Below are positions 1-8,020 of a stretch of 64,000 nucleotides of DNA, piece by piece. The translations under genes were made by a program, and so were the position numbers. How positions within the stretch are numbered: the stretch's first letter is position 1; each line of letters starts with the position of its first letter. Below the pieces are notes generated by a model that had not been told where the DNA came from, did not search any database, and was given only the letters and a program-made list of their open reading frames with translations. This DNA is from Rhizobiales bacterium Ga0077545 (GTDB lineage: Bacteria; Pseudomonadota; Alphaproteobacteria; Rhizobiales; Methylopilaceae): the NCBI GenBank assembly GCA_001464335.1, contig LNEV01000009.1, forward strand, positions 62,001 to 126,000. Direction: 5' to 3'.

Positions 1-143
1 GTGAACTTCTTGGCGATGGTCTCCGCGATGAGATCCTTGAAGCTGCCGCCCCATGTGCTGACAATAAGTTTTTCCTGCGCCGTTGCGGGCAGGGTGACGA
101 GAAGCGCAGCCGCAGCGGTGAAGGCCGCAAGATATCTTTTCAA
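1..143 (-). CDS. ABC transporter periplasmic substrate-binding protein, N-terminal part (runs off the left edge)
   Basis: Only the first 47 codons are in the window. The reading starts at a TTG codon (143-141) preceded by a strong AGGAGG ribosome site. It opens with Lys-Arg, then a hydrophobic stretch and a PATAQ cleavage site, so it is a Sec signal peptide. The mature start EKLIVSTWGGSFKDL is the pattern of PotD/spermidine-putrescine-like binding proteins, where a WGG turn lies near the N-terminus. The family binds polyamines, iron or small organic ligands in the periplasm and delivers them to an ABC permease. The ligand cannot be told from this fragment. It is transcribed from its own promoter, downstream of a terminator closing the catabolic operon. 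Confidence 0.75.
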   Translation of the reverse strand, partial: MKRYLAAFTAAAALLVTLPATAQEKLIVSTWGGSFKDLIAETIAKKF

Positions 144-267
144 AACTCTGTCCTCCTCAGAAAGAAACATCTGGGGGGCGTCTTGCAAGTCGCGGGCCAG
201 TATATTTGCGACTTATACCAACGTATAATAATGTATAGCCGAAGTAATCATCAGTACAGGCAAAATA

Positions 268-306
268 AAATCTTCCTGCAGCGACAGATGCGCTGCAGGA
301 AGATTT
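268..306 (-). terminator. Rho-independent terminator of the amidase-TRAP-dehydrogenase operon
   Basis: A perfect 16-bp inverted repeat (268-283 and 291-306) with a 7-nt loop. On the minus strand the stem is followed directly by TTTTATTTTG. It lies about 110 bases past the stop codon of the 2-hydroxyacid dehydrogenase gene, so it closes that minus-strand operon and insulates it from the binding-protein gene further left. Confidence 0.85.
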
Positions 307-416
307 GCCATATGGGTTGAAACCGCAGGGAGCGCCTTCGCACACAGGAAAGCGCAGATGGCTGCATATATAAAATAATTTTAGTTGGTCGTCGGGATTA
401 GGAAAATTGATTTAAA

Positions 417-1349
417 TCAGTAGCCCTTGGCGAGATCGATTTTCGCAAGCGGGTCCAGACCTTTGCGCAGGCGCCGGATGTTCTCCGCAATCTGGATGGA
501 CGCCGACGCGGGCAGGGCGATGGACGCCAGATGCGGTGTGATCAGAACATTCGGGAGTGTCCAGAGCGGATCACCGGGCGGCAGGGGTTCCACCTCGAAG
601 ACATCCAGCGTTGCTTCGGAAATGCGGCCGCTCGTGAGGGCTGCCACTAGGGCGGGCTGATCGACCACATCGCCGCGCGAGACGTTGATGAATTTCGCGC
701 CAGCGGGGAGCAGGGAGAGCTGGTCCTCTCCGAGGAGCTTGCGTGTCTGTGGCGTCGAAGGAAGCATGACGACCAGAATTTCGGCAGCCTTCAGCGCGTC
801 GTCGAACGTCTCGGCACCGCTCAGGCACGTGACGCCGTCGATCTGTTTGGGCGAGCGCGCCCATCCCGTGACGTCAAAGCCCTGCCGGGCCAGCTCGCGC
901 GCGGCCGTGCTGCCGAGCTCGCCCAGACCCAGAACCGTGACGCGGACATCTTTCGGATCGCGCGGATGTACATATTTCCAGACACCGTCGCGCTGGGCTT
1001 GCTCGAAGACGGGAATGTCGCGCGCATAGCGCAGGACCGCAAAGAGCACAAAGCCGGCCATCATCCGCGACATGTTCGGGTCGGACAGGCGCGTGATCGG
1101 CACATTCGGCAGATCGTTGCGCTGCACCAGCGAATCCACTCCTGCGCCGAGATTGATCACCATGCCGAGATTGGCATAGGGCGCGAAGAAACCGGCCGGA
1201 GGCTTCCACACCAGCGCATAGCGCACCGACAACGGGTCTTCGACATCTTCCGCGCGGCGGATGTCGAGGTCCGGAAGTTCGGCGTTCAGCGCCGCGCGCC
1301 AGGTTTCGAAGTCGTCGAAGGCGCTGTAAAAAACGAGAGTCTCGGGCAT
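417..1349 (-). CDS. D-2-hydroxyacid dehydrogenase, glyoxylate/hydroxypyruvate reductase A-like
   Basis: A 310-residue NAD(P)H-dependent dehydrogenase of the D-isomer-specific family, closest in look to GhrA. The dinucleotide-binding glycine motif GLGELG is at residues 141-146. The catalytic triad is visible as Arg225 (NVSRGDVVD), Glu254 (DVFEVEPL) and His273 (TPHLAS). The family interconverts 2-oxo acids and D-2-hydroxy acids, typically glyoxylate or hydroxypyruvate. ATG at 1349 was chosen; a GTG at 1367 overlaps the stop of the preceding gene and would add six residues. It is the last gene of the TRAP/amidase operon, so it probably reduces or oxidises a 2-oxo/2-hydroxy acid intermediate. The exact substrate is not determined. 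Confidence 0.88.
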   Translation of the reverse strand: MPETLVFYSAFDDFETWRAALNAELPDLDIRRAEDVEDPLSVRYALVWKPPAGFFAPYANLGMVINLGAGVDSLVQRNDLPNVPITRLSDPNMSRMMAGFVLFAVLRYARDIPVFEQAQRDGVWKYVHPRDPKDVRVTVLGLGELGSTAARELARQGFDVTGWARSPKQIDGVTCLSGAETFDDALKAAEILVVMLPSTPQTRKLLGEDQLSLLPAGAKFINVSRGDVVDQPALVAALTSGRISEATLDVFEVEPLPPGDPLWTLPNVLITPHLASIALPASASIQIAENIRRLRKGLDPLAKIDLAKGY

Positions 1350-1363
1350 TGCCGAACCTGCCC

Positions 1364-1615
1364 TCACGCGCGCGGGCCGTTCAGGGCGCCGATGGCGACG
1401 CTTTCCCGCGTGAAATAGTAGCCGTCTTCCGCGATGGCGGCTTTGGCGTCCTCGGCCTCAGGGTAGCGTTCGGCGACGATGCGCCGGAACTCTTCCCAAT
1501 ACCCATCCGCATCGATCTGGGGGAGGACCGCCCGGCTGTCGACGGGCAGGATGGCCCAGATCTTCGAACGTTTGTTGTCCTTCTTGATCCAGTTGATGAT
1601 GGCCCAGTCCGCCAT
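1364..1615 (-). CDS. Small conserved-looking protein of unknown function
   Basis: An 83-residue protein beginning MADWAIINWIKK, with ATG at 1615. It has no signal peptide and no membrane segment. It is mixed in charge and rich in aromatic residues, with a C-terminal DGYYFTRES stretch. I do not recognise the family. It sits 38 bases after the glutathione-transferase gene, and its TGA ends just upstream of the dehydrogenase start, so it is an operon member and probably translated. A longer reading in the same frame (to 1888) runs inside the glutathione-transferase gene on the same strand and is not credible. Confidence 0.6.
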   Translation of the reverse strand: MADWAIINWIKKDNKRSKIWAILPVDSRAVLPQIDADGYWEEFRRIVAERYPEAEDAKAAIAEDGYYFTRESVAIGALNGPRA

Positions 1616-1653
1616 TGTGAACTCCAGAAATATCGGCGGTGCGCCGGTTATGA

Positions 1654-2256
1654 TCAGTCGCGCGGCAGGGTCGCCTGCATGGACGGGCGTTCGCTGAACG
1701 TCGCGAACCAGTCCGCCAGCGCCGGGCGTGCGGCTCTCCAGTCGACCTCGGGAAACCGGAAATCCAGATAACCCAATGCGCAGCCATAGCCCACTGCGCC
1801 AATGGTCAGGGTGTCCGGGATATCGGTGTTCATGCGATCGAGCGCCCGCTCGATCTTCGCAAGCTGCGCGTCGCGCCACCCGGACCATTGCTTGTCTTCC
1901 GGCCGCATCAAAAGCTCGTAACGCGCGGAGAGCGCGGCGTCGAGCAATCCATCCGCCAGCGCCTGCTGCGTCAGCGCCTGCCAGCGGGTTTTGCCGTCGC
2001 GCGGAAAAAGGGGGTGGGTGCTCGTCGTCGCGTCGAGATATTCGCAGATCACGCGGCTGTCGAAGATGGCGCCGTCCTCGGTCACCAGCGCCGGGATCTT
2101 GGCAAGCGGGTTCTGGTTGTTCAGCTCCTCGTTCGCCTTCGTCGGATTGGCGAGGGCGAAAACAGGATCGATCCTGTCGATCTGCCCCGTCTCGTGGGCC
2201 ACGACCATGACCTTGCGCACATACGGAGATGTCGGCGCGGAAAGAAGCGTCATCAT
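1654..2256 (-). CDS. Glutathione S-transferase family protein
   Basis: About 200 residues. The N-terminal thioredoxin-like half carries SPYVRKVMVVAHE, the cis-proline signature IPALVTEDG and DSRVICEYLD (glutathione gamma-glutamyl recognition). An all-helical C-terminal half follows. The usual role is conjugation of glutathione to electrophiles, or glutathione-dependent isomerisation or dehalogenation, in the cytoplasm. ATG codons lie at 2256 and 2253. A TTG at 2268 overlaps the dctM stop, but the AAGGA site is too close to it, so the ATG is preferred. The gene follows dctM almost without a gap. In this operon it may handle a reactive intermediate; that is inference. Confidence 0.85.
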   Translation of the reverse strand: MMTLLSAPTSPYVRKVMVVAHETGQIDRIDPVFALANPTKANEELNNQNPLAKIPALVTEDGAIFDSRVICEYLDATTSTHPLFPRDGKTRWQALTQQALADGLLDAALSARYELLMRPEDKQWSGWRDAQLAKIERALDRMNTDIPDTLTIGAVGYGCALGYLDFRFPEVDWRAARPALADWFATFSERPSMQATLPRD

Positions 2257-2264
2257 GGGTAAGA

Positions 2265-3545
2265 TCAATCCTTCATCAGGTTCGGAAGCCAGGTGCTCAG
2301 CTCCGGGACCGCCATCAGCAGCAGCGTGAATAGGATGGTGGCGATGAAGAACGGCATGTTCGCCTTGAAGACCTGCATCTGGTCGACCCTGGCTATGCGT
2401 CCTGTGATGATCAGCGAGAGCGCGACGGGCGGCGTGATCTGGCCGATAACCACCGCCATCACCATCAGGACACCGAACTGTACGAGGTCGATGTTGAAGG
2501 CGATGAGCGACGGCATCAGAACCGGCACGATGACCGGGATCAGCGGATCGATGAACATGCCGGCGATGATGGCAAGGATCATCAGGGCCACCAGACGCAT
2601 GAACATGCTGTCGCCGATGGCAAGAACATCGATCAGCCCGGCAAGCGCCTGGGGGACATGCGCGGCGGACAGGGCGTTTCCAAGCGCAACCGACAGGGCA
2701 ACGACGATCAGGAGTTCGCCGGTCATCTGCACCGCGGAGACGGTGGCCTTGTAAAAGCCTGCCCAGTTCAACGAGCGGTAGAACACGACGGACAGAAGTC
2801 CGGCATAGACCGCTCCGAAAGCGCCTGCTTCTGACGGAGTGAAGGCGCCGAAGATGAGGCCGCCGATGATGAGGCCGGGAAGGCCGAAGGCGAGGCTTGC
2901 GGCCAGTCCCGCGCGTTTGATTTCCGCGAATGAGAACTTCGCAAAGGTGGGATAACCATGCTTGCGGGCGAGCACGCCGACCGTGATCATGAAGGTGAGG
3001 CCGAGCAGCAGACCGGGAATGAGGCCTGCGAGGAACAACGCGCTGAGCGAAGTACCAGTCACCGCCGCGTAAAGGATCGCGGGCGAGCTTGGCGGAATGA
3101 GGGGGCCGATGCCGGCCGAGGACGAGCCGACGGCAGCGGCGAAGGCCCCGCTATACCCCTCGCGCTTCATCGCGGGAATGATGACCGAGCCCGTGGCGGC
3201 AAGGTCGGCCGAGGACGAGCCGACCATTCCGCCGAAAAAGATGCTCGTCAGCACGTCGACCTGGGCAAGCCCGCCCTTCATCCAGCCGACGAGCGAGCGC
3301 GCGAAATTGAACAGCCTTGCGGAAATGCCGCCCGAATTCATCAGCGCCCCCGCAAACACGAACAGCGGCAACGCCATCATCGTGAAGCTGCTCATGCCGA
3401 AAATCATGGTCTGGGGCATGGTCAGTCCCCACTGGCCGCTGAGAAACAGGATCAGCGCGACCGAGCACAGCAGTCCGGCCACCATGGGAACGCCGAGCGT
3501 AAGCAGGATGAGAAGGACGCAAATTCCGATAATGGCGCCGGTCAT
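2265..3545 (-). CDS. dctM: TRAP transporter large permease (DctM family)
   Basis: A 426-residue, very hydrophobic protein with about a dozen membrane segments, the normal size for DctM. It starts MTGAIIGICVLLILL at ATG 3545 and includes the family pattern GIGPLIPPSSPAILY. It is the ion-coupled translocation subunit in the inner membrane and works with DctQ and the periplasmic DctP. The ATG overlaps the TGA of dctQ (ATGA), so the two are translationally coupled. A longer in-frame extension to 3866 overlaps dctQ and is rejected. The substrate class of the family is carboxylates and related anions. Confidence 0.93.
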   Translation of the reverse strand: MTGAIIGICVLLILLTLGVPMVAGLLCSVALILFLSGQWGLTMPQTMIFGMSSFTMMALPLFVFAGALMNSGGISARLFNFARSLVGWMKGGLAQVDVLTSIFFGGMVGSSSADLAATGSVIIPAMKREGYSGAFAAAVGSSSAGIGPLIPPSSPAILYAAVTGTSLSALFLAGLIPGLLLGLTFMITVGVLARKHGYPTFAKFSFAEIKRAGLAASLAFGLPGLIIGGLIFGAFTPSEAGAFGAVYAGLLSVVFYRSLNWAGFYKATVSAVQMTGELLIVVALSVALGNALSAAHVPQALAGLIDVLAIGDSMFMRLVALMILAIIAGMFIDPLIPVIVPVLMPSLIAFNIDLVQFGVLMVMAVVIGQITPPVALSLIITGRIARVDQMQVFKANMPFFIATILFTLLLMAVPELSTWLPNLMKD

Positions 3546-4129
3546 TTTTTCATTCCGTCGTCTGCGGTGCGGAAGCTTTTGTAGGTGTCGATCAGAAAAG
3601 CGCCGGTGATCAGCAAGCCGCCGATGAGAACCGAGGAATGGAACCAGTATTGCGGGATCTGGAGATAGACCGTCCGGTCGTTTCCGAAGAAGGATAGATA
3701 TTCGAACGTCACGTAGCAGAGATAGGCGAACGACACCGCACAGACGAACTCGGCGAACGCGTTCAGAAAGCGCCGGACACGCGGTGGAAACCGCTGGACG
3801 AAATGCTCGATCCGGATCACTTCCCGGCGCCGTACCGACAGGAAGAGGCCGGTCATTGCGAGCCACGGGATGAGCGCGATCACCAGTTCATCGCTCCACA
3901 GAAGTGAAATGTTGGCCGTGTAACGCAGCGCGGCATTGACGAAGACAAGGCCCGTCATGGTCAGAAGGACGCCGGCTCCGATCGCTTCGACGGTGCGGTT
4001 CACGATGGCGTCGAAGCCGCTCTCGTCCTGCGTCTCGTTCAGCTCGTCATCGACCGCGTGTTCGATCTGATGGGCGAGATCACCGTGCGGCGGGCGTTTC
4101 GGGGGAGGAAGCAGGTCTGTCTGGGCCAT
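3542..4129 (-). CDS. dctQ: TRAP transporter small permease (DctQ family)
   Basis: A 195-residue protein starting MAQTDLLPPPKR at ATG 4129, with an AGGA site ten bases upstream. After a charged, roughly 50-residue N-terminal tail come four hydrophobic segments with the family feature WSDELVIALIPWLAMTG. DctQ is the small membrane subunit that supports DctM. The cytoplasmic tail (DELNETQDESGF) is longer than in many homologues. It overlaps dctM by four bases and lies 55 bases after dctP, separated by a hairpin at 4151-4178. Confidence 0.9.
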   Translation of the reverse strand: MAQTDLLPPPKRPPHGDLAHQIEHAVDDELNETQDESGFDAIVNRTVEAIGAGVLLTMTGLVFVNAALRYTANISLLWSDELVIALIPWLAMTGLFLSVRRREVIRIEHFVQRFPPRVRRFLNAFAEFVCAVSFAYLCYVTFEYLSFFGNDRTVYLQIPQYWFHSSVLIGGLLITGAFLIDTYKSFRTADDGMKK

Positions 4130-4150
4130 CGGAGATCCTGAGTGTGAAAA

Positions 4151-4178
4151 GCCCCGGCGACAGGATTGCCGCCGGGGC
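4151..4178 (-). repeat. Intercistronic stem-loop between dctP and dctQ
   Basis: A perfect 9-bp GC-rich inverted repeat (4151-4159 and 4170-4178) with a 10-nt loop in the 55-base gap between the stop of dctP and the start of dctQ. There is no T-tract. Such hairpins protect the 3' end of the upstream message and partly reduce readthrough. This would give more binding protein than membrane subunits. The regulatory role is inference from position. Confidence 0.7.
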
Positions 4179-4184
4179 CAATAC

Positions 4185-5168
4185 TCACTTGGTGGCGGCG
4201 ATGATGTCTGCGCCGTACGTGCCGCCCGCGACCTTGCCGATCTCCACATAGAGCGGCTCGGAAGCCTTCAGGAACGCGTCGCGGTCGATCTCGTTGATCT
4301 CGTTCTTGCCGTCGGCCTTCAGCTTGGCGAGCAGCTCACCGTCCTTCTTTTCGCCGAGAAGGCGAATTTCCTTGGCCGACTCTGCCGCGGCTTCCTTGAC
4401 GAGAGCCTTCTGGGTCTCAGGAAGAGCGTCGAACTTGCGCGCGTTCATGACCAGAGTGACCGGTGTGTACACGTGGTTGGAAAGGGAGATGTATTTCTGC
4501 ACCTCATGGATCGACCGCGTGACAATGTCGTTCAGCGGGTTCTCCTGGCCATCGATCGTCTTGTTTTGCAGCGCAAGGAACACTTCGCCGAAATTCATCC
4601 GGGTCGGTGCCGCGCCGAAGGTCTTGAATGTCAGGATGCGCGTCGGGCTGCCAGGAACGCGGATCTTCATGCCCTGGAAATCGGCAGGCGTGACAATCGG
4701 ACGAATGCTGTTGGTCATCTGGCGGTAGCCGATCTCGCCGAACGCCAGAACTTCAAGACCGGCCTTTTCACGGATCGACGCCGCGAGTTTCTGACCGAAT
4801 TCGCCGTCGAGAACCTTGGCGACGACGGTGCGGTCCTTGAACAGGAACGGCATGTCGAACACGGCCCACGCGTTGTCGAGCTCGACCGCGTCCGAGCCGA
4901 GCGGCGTGACATCGAGCTGACCGGTGCGGATCTGCTGCATGTGGACGACTTCGTCACCGATTGTCGCGTTGTCGAAGAGTTCGTAGCTGAAATCATCGCC
5001 GAGTTTCGCCTTCAACTTGTCGGCAAGCTTCTGCAGCATCACCGTGTCGAAACCTCCCGTGGGGGAGGGGCTCGACATGCGCAGTTTGAGCGGTTCCGCG
5101 ACGGCCGAAGCAGTCAGGGCGGATCCAATGAATACGGCTCCCAAAAGTGCCTTTACGTATGTGTTCAT
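4185..5168 (-). CDS. dctP: TRAP transporter periplasmic substrate-binding protein (DctP family)
   Basis: A 327-residue binding protein with a Sec signal peptide (about residues 1-24, cleavage after AVA). The family core is clear: GMKIRVPGSPTRI holds the arginine that clamps a substrate carboxylate, followed by NFGEVFLALQNKTIDGQENPL, the DctP signature. It captures the ligand in the periplasm and passes it to DctQM. ATG 5168 was taken, seven bases after AGGAG; a GTG at 5171 is an alternative. The retained arginine supports a carboxylate ligand. Its co-operon genes (amidase, enolase-superfamily enzyme) suggest the ligand may also carry an amide or hydroxyl groups. Confidence 0.93.
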   Translation of the reverse strand: MNTYVKALLGAVFIGSALTASAVAEPLKLRMSSPSPTGGFDTVMLQKLADKLKAKLGDDFSYELFDNATIGDEVVHMQQIRTGQLDVTPLGSDAVELDNAWAVFDMPFLFKDRTVVAKVLDGEFGQKLAASIREKAGLEVLAFGEIGYRQMTNSIRPIVTPADFQGMKIRVPGSPTRILTFKTFGAAPTRMNFGEVFLALQNKTIDGQENPLNDIVTRSIHEVQKYISLSNHVYTPVTLVMNARKFDALPETQKALVKEAAAESAKEIRLLGEKKDGELLAKLKADGKNEINEIDRDAFLKASEPLYVEIGKVAGGTYGADIIAATK

Positions 5169-5190
5169 CACCTGTCTCCTTCGTTCGCCG

Positions 5191-6285
5191 TCATGCCTTG
5201 ACGAGCGCGTCTTTCAAATTTTCCCGATTGAGCGTCACCCCAAATCCCGGCGCGCGCGGGATGTCTATTCGGCCGTTCTTTTGCGGCGGCGCATCGAGGA
5301 ACATCTGTGCCTCGACCTGTTCTGATCCGAGATGGACTTCGGCGAGCGTGCCGTTGCGGAAGCCCGCGACATGGTGCAGGCACCAGATGCCGCCGCCGCC
5401 CGCGTCCGAAAGCGGCTTGTTGTAGATCTGCGCGAGATGGGCGACGCGGCGCGTCTCCGTCATGCCGCCATTGTACATGCTGTTGGGCATGAAGATGTCG
5501 ATGCCGTCATGCTCGACCCATTCGCGGAAGCGCAGCGCATGGCCATCCATCTGGCCCGCCGAAAGCGGTATCGTGGTGCGTTTGCGGAGCATGCCCATAT
5601 CGCGGGCATCGACACGGCGCAGCGGGTCCTCGAACCAGGCGATGTTGAGCTCTTCGAGGTGCGGGCAGAGCCGCATCGCGTCTTCGAGACTCATGCTCTC
5701 ATTGGCATCGACGGCAAGCACGATGCCGGCGCCCAGAGCCTCGCGCACGGCGCGGACGCGGCGGGCATCTTCGAGAACGCCGAGCTTGCTGCCGACGAGC
5801 ATTTTCAGGCGGCTGTGGCCTTTGTCGATCAGCTTGCGGCCCATTTCGATGAGCTGATCCCCGTCGAAGGCGGCAAAACCATAGGTGACGTAGATGTCGG
5901 CATAATCCTTCGCGCCGCCGAGCATTTCGGCGACCGTGCGGCCGCTCGCCTTGCCGATCAGATCCCAGAGGGCGAGATCGACACACGACAGCGCCGTCAG
6001 ATTGATGCCGGTCATCGATCCGCGTTCGGACAGAATGGGCTGCAGGCGCGCGTGGATCTTCTCCAGATCGCGCGGGTCCATGTCGATTATCGCGGGCGCG
6101 ATGTGCTTTTCGGCGATGGCAGCAACCCCGTGCCACAGAAAGCGCGACGCCATGCCGAAGCCCGTATGGCCATCATCCGTCTCGATTTCGCAGATGATGC
6201 GATAATCGTCCTCAAGCCGCTTGCTGATGAGCGGGATCGAGTTTTCAAAACGATGAATGCTGACGCGGACGTCCTTGATCTTCAC
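5191..6285 (-). CDS. Enolase-superfamily (mandelate racemase/muconate lactonizing) enzyme with altered active site
   Basis: A 364-residue protein with the N-terminal capping domain and TIM barrel of the MR/MLE family. Members abstract a proton alpha to a carboxylate (dehydration, racemisation or cycloisomerisation). Metal ligands Asp193 (VDANES) and Glu219 (WFEDPL) are present. The third expected ligand, normally Glu in an AGE motif, is Gln245 (SAGQMDG). Where mandelate racemase has a catalytic histidine there is SDAGGGG (Asp294). A candidate base is Lys161 (SRLKML). GTG 6285 overlaps the amidase TGA. Function cannot be assigned beyond the superfamily; an acid-sugar dehydratase or cycloisomerase is possible. 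Confidence 0.85.
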   Translation of the reverse strand: MKIKDVRVSIHRFENSIPLISKRLEDDYRIICEIETDDGHTGFGMASRFLWHGVAAIAEKHIAPAIIDMDPRDLEKIHARLQPILSERGSMTGINLTALSCVDLALWDLIGKASGRTVAEMLGGAKDYADIYVTYGFAAFDGDQLIEMGRKLIDKGHSRLKMLVGSKLGVLEDARRVRAVREALGAGIVLAVDANESMSLEDAMRLCPHLEELNIAWFEDPLRRVDARDMGMLRKRTTIPLSAGQMDGHALRFREWVEHDGIDIFMPNSMYNGGMTETRRVAHLAQIYNKPLSDAGGGGIWCLHHVAGFRNGTLAEVHLGSEQVEAQMFLDAPPQKNGRIDIPRAPGFGVTLNRENLKDALVKA

Positions 6286-7781
6286 GAAGCGTGTTCCTGG
6301 TGTATGTGCTGTTCGAGAACGGGTGGAATCGTCCCGGCCGCGCTTTCGGCGGCGAGAAGGCGGGCAAGGTCCGGGCGAGGCCGCGCAAGGTCCGGCAGAC
6401 CGGCAAACACTCCCTCCAGCGCGGAGGCGGCGGCGAGCGTTCCGGCGTCGTCGCGGTAACGGCCGACGATCTGCAGACCGAACGGAAGGTCGGTCGGGCC
6501 GAGCCCGGCGGGGATGACTGTCGCCGGATGAGTTGTCAGGGTGATCGCGGAAGCGATCGCGCACCAGGTGATGTAGGTGTCGAGCTTCACGCCGTCGATG
6601 TGGGACACGAACAACTGCTCGACGGGGAAGGGCACAGCGGATGCTGCGGGGCAGATGAGAAGGTCGACATTCGCGAAATAGGACTGGAATGTGCGGACGA
6701 TCTCGGTGTGCTTTGCCTGCGCGCGCGCGACATCGGCAACAGAGATGCGCTTCGCAAGTTCAGTGTTGGCGATGACATTCGGCCCAGCCTGATCGCGGTG
6801 TCTGAAGATGTAATCGGTCAAGGAGTCGGCAAAGCCGACGGCGCGCAAGGTCTCGAATGTCGAGTGGATGTCCTGAATGTCGGGATCGATCCATTCGGCC
6901 GAGGCAAACAGATGGGCGATCTTCCCGGCCTTCTCGCGGAAGGCGGCGCGCACATCTGCTGAAACGGGAACGCAGCCGAGATCGGAACTGAACGCCACGC
7001 GCAGGCCGGAAAGATCGACCTGCGGCAGATTCAGGAACGTCTCCGGCGATAGATCGCGCGAGAGCGGATCCAGCGCGCTTGTGCCGGTCATCGCAGCAAG
7101 AAGAAGCGCCGCGTCGGCGGCATTGCGCGCCATGGGCCCTTCCAAAAAGAGCGGCGACCAGCCGTGCTTGCGCGTGTCGTGAGGAACGGTGCCGGGTGAG
7201 GGACGGTGGCCGACGACCCCGCAAAACGAGGCGGGGGTGCGCAGGCTGCCGCCGAGATCCGAACCGGTCGCGAGCGGCATCATGTCTGCCGCCAGCGCGA
7301 CCGCCGAGCCCCCGGACGATCCCGCGCAGGACAGTTTCGGATCGAACGGATTGACTGTCGCGCCGTAGACGCGATTGACGGTGTTCGCGCCGGCGCCGAA
7401 TTCGGGCGTGTTGGTCTTGCCGATGACGATGCCGCCCGCCGCGCGGATTTTCGCGACGATGGGATCGTCGTGCGCCGGGACATGATCCTTGTGGACGAGC
7501 GAGCCGAACGTGGTCGTGAGGCCGCCTGTCTCGGTGAGATCCTTTATGCCGATCGGCAGACCGTGCAGCAGCCCGAGCGGCTCGCCCGTCATGACCGCAT
7601 CTTCCGCGGTGCGGGCGGCCTGGCGTGCACGTTCGAAATCCCGCGCAACGACGGCGTTCAGCTTCGGATCGACGCGTTCGATCTGCTGGCGGCAAGCGTC
7701 GAAAAGCTCGACCGGCGACAGGGCTTTCGACCCGATCAGCGACCGCAGCGTGCGCGCGGGAAGGCTCAACATATCGTTCAT
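6282..7781 (-). CDS. Amidase signature family hydrolase
   Basis: A 499-residue cytoplasmic hydrolase of the GatA/amidase-signature family. The Ser-cisSer-Lys triad is intact: Lys80 (IGIKDLTE), the cis-serine in AGSSGGSA (155/156) and nucleophile Ser179 (SDLGGSLRTPA). Members hydrolyse a range of amides and carbamates to acid plus ammonia or amine. The start is uncertain. ATG 7781 (MNDMLSL) and ATG 7772 (MLSL) are the best; neither has a good ribosome site, and a TTG at 7850 would add an unlikely N-terminal tail. It is the first gene of the TRAP operon, so amide hydrolysis of the imported compound is a sensible inference. No glutamyl-tRNA amidotransferase partner genes are nearby. Confidence 0.9.
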   Translation of the reverse strand: MNDMLSLPARTLRSLIGSKALSPVELFDACRQQIERVDPKLNAVVARDFERARQAARTAEDAVMTGEPLGLLHGLPIGIKDLTETGGLTTTFGSLVHKDHVPAHDDPIVAKIRAAGGIVIGKTNTPEFGAGANTVNRVYGATVNPFDPKLSCAGSSGGSAVALAADMMPLATGSDLGGSLRTPASFCGVVGHRPSPGTVPHDTRKHGWSPLFLEGPMARNAADAALLLAAMTGTSALDPLSRDLSPETFLNLPQVDLSGLRVAFSSDLGCVPVSADVRAAFREKAGKIAHLFASAEWIDPDIQDIHSTFETLRAVGFADSLTDYIFRHRDQAGPNVIANTELAKRISVADVARAQAKHTEIVRTFQSYFANVDLLICPAASAVPFPVEQLFVSHIDGVKLDTYITWCAIASAITLTTHPATVIPAGLGPTDLPFGLQIVGRYRDDAGTLAAASALEGVFAGLPDLARPRPDLARLLAAESAAGTIPPVLEQHIHQEHAS

Positions 7782-7920
7782 ATAGAGTTTTGTCTTGTAG
7801 AAATTGCTTTCCGTCAATTGAATGTGCGTAAAAAATGATCGTATTTTCAAAATTTCAGCACATGACTAAATAATGAACATGCTGTGGCACATATAATGAT
7901 CACATAAAAACTCACCAGAT

Positions 7921-7968
7921 AAACAAAAATGGCCGAAACAACGCTCTTGGCGAGCGCTGTTCGGCCAT
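7921..7968 (-). terminator. Rho-independent terminator of the monooxygenase operon
   Basis: Arms at 7929-7937 and 7960-7968 pair over 9 bp and an inner CGCTC/GAGCG pair extends the stem. On the minus strand the hairpin is followed by TTTTTGTTT. It lies 52 bases past the stop of the GlcG-like gene and upstream of the amidase gene, so it separates the two catabolic operons. Confidence 0.85.
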
Positions 7969-8020
7969 TCAATACTTGTGTGTATTTAATAATACTGATG
8001 CTTAGGCGATGCTGTATTCC

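Noticed and set aside
1364-1888. A 174-residue minus-strand frame around the small gene
   Set aside because: The N-terminal half lies within the glutathione-transferase gene in another frame on the same strand. Only the last 83 residues from ATG 1615 make sense.
1728-2329. Several plus-strand frames opposite the glutathione-transferase and dctM genes
   Set aside because: They are basic, arginine-rich readings with no motif, and they mirror well-supported minus-strand genes.
5332-6459. Long plus-strand frame (375 residues) opposite the enolase-superfamily gene
   Set aside because: It has no recognisable motif and runs antisense to a gene with clear active-site residues. It is a GC-rich antisense shadow.
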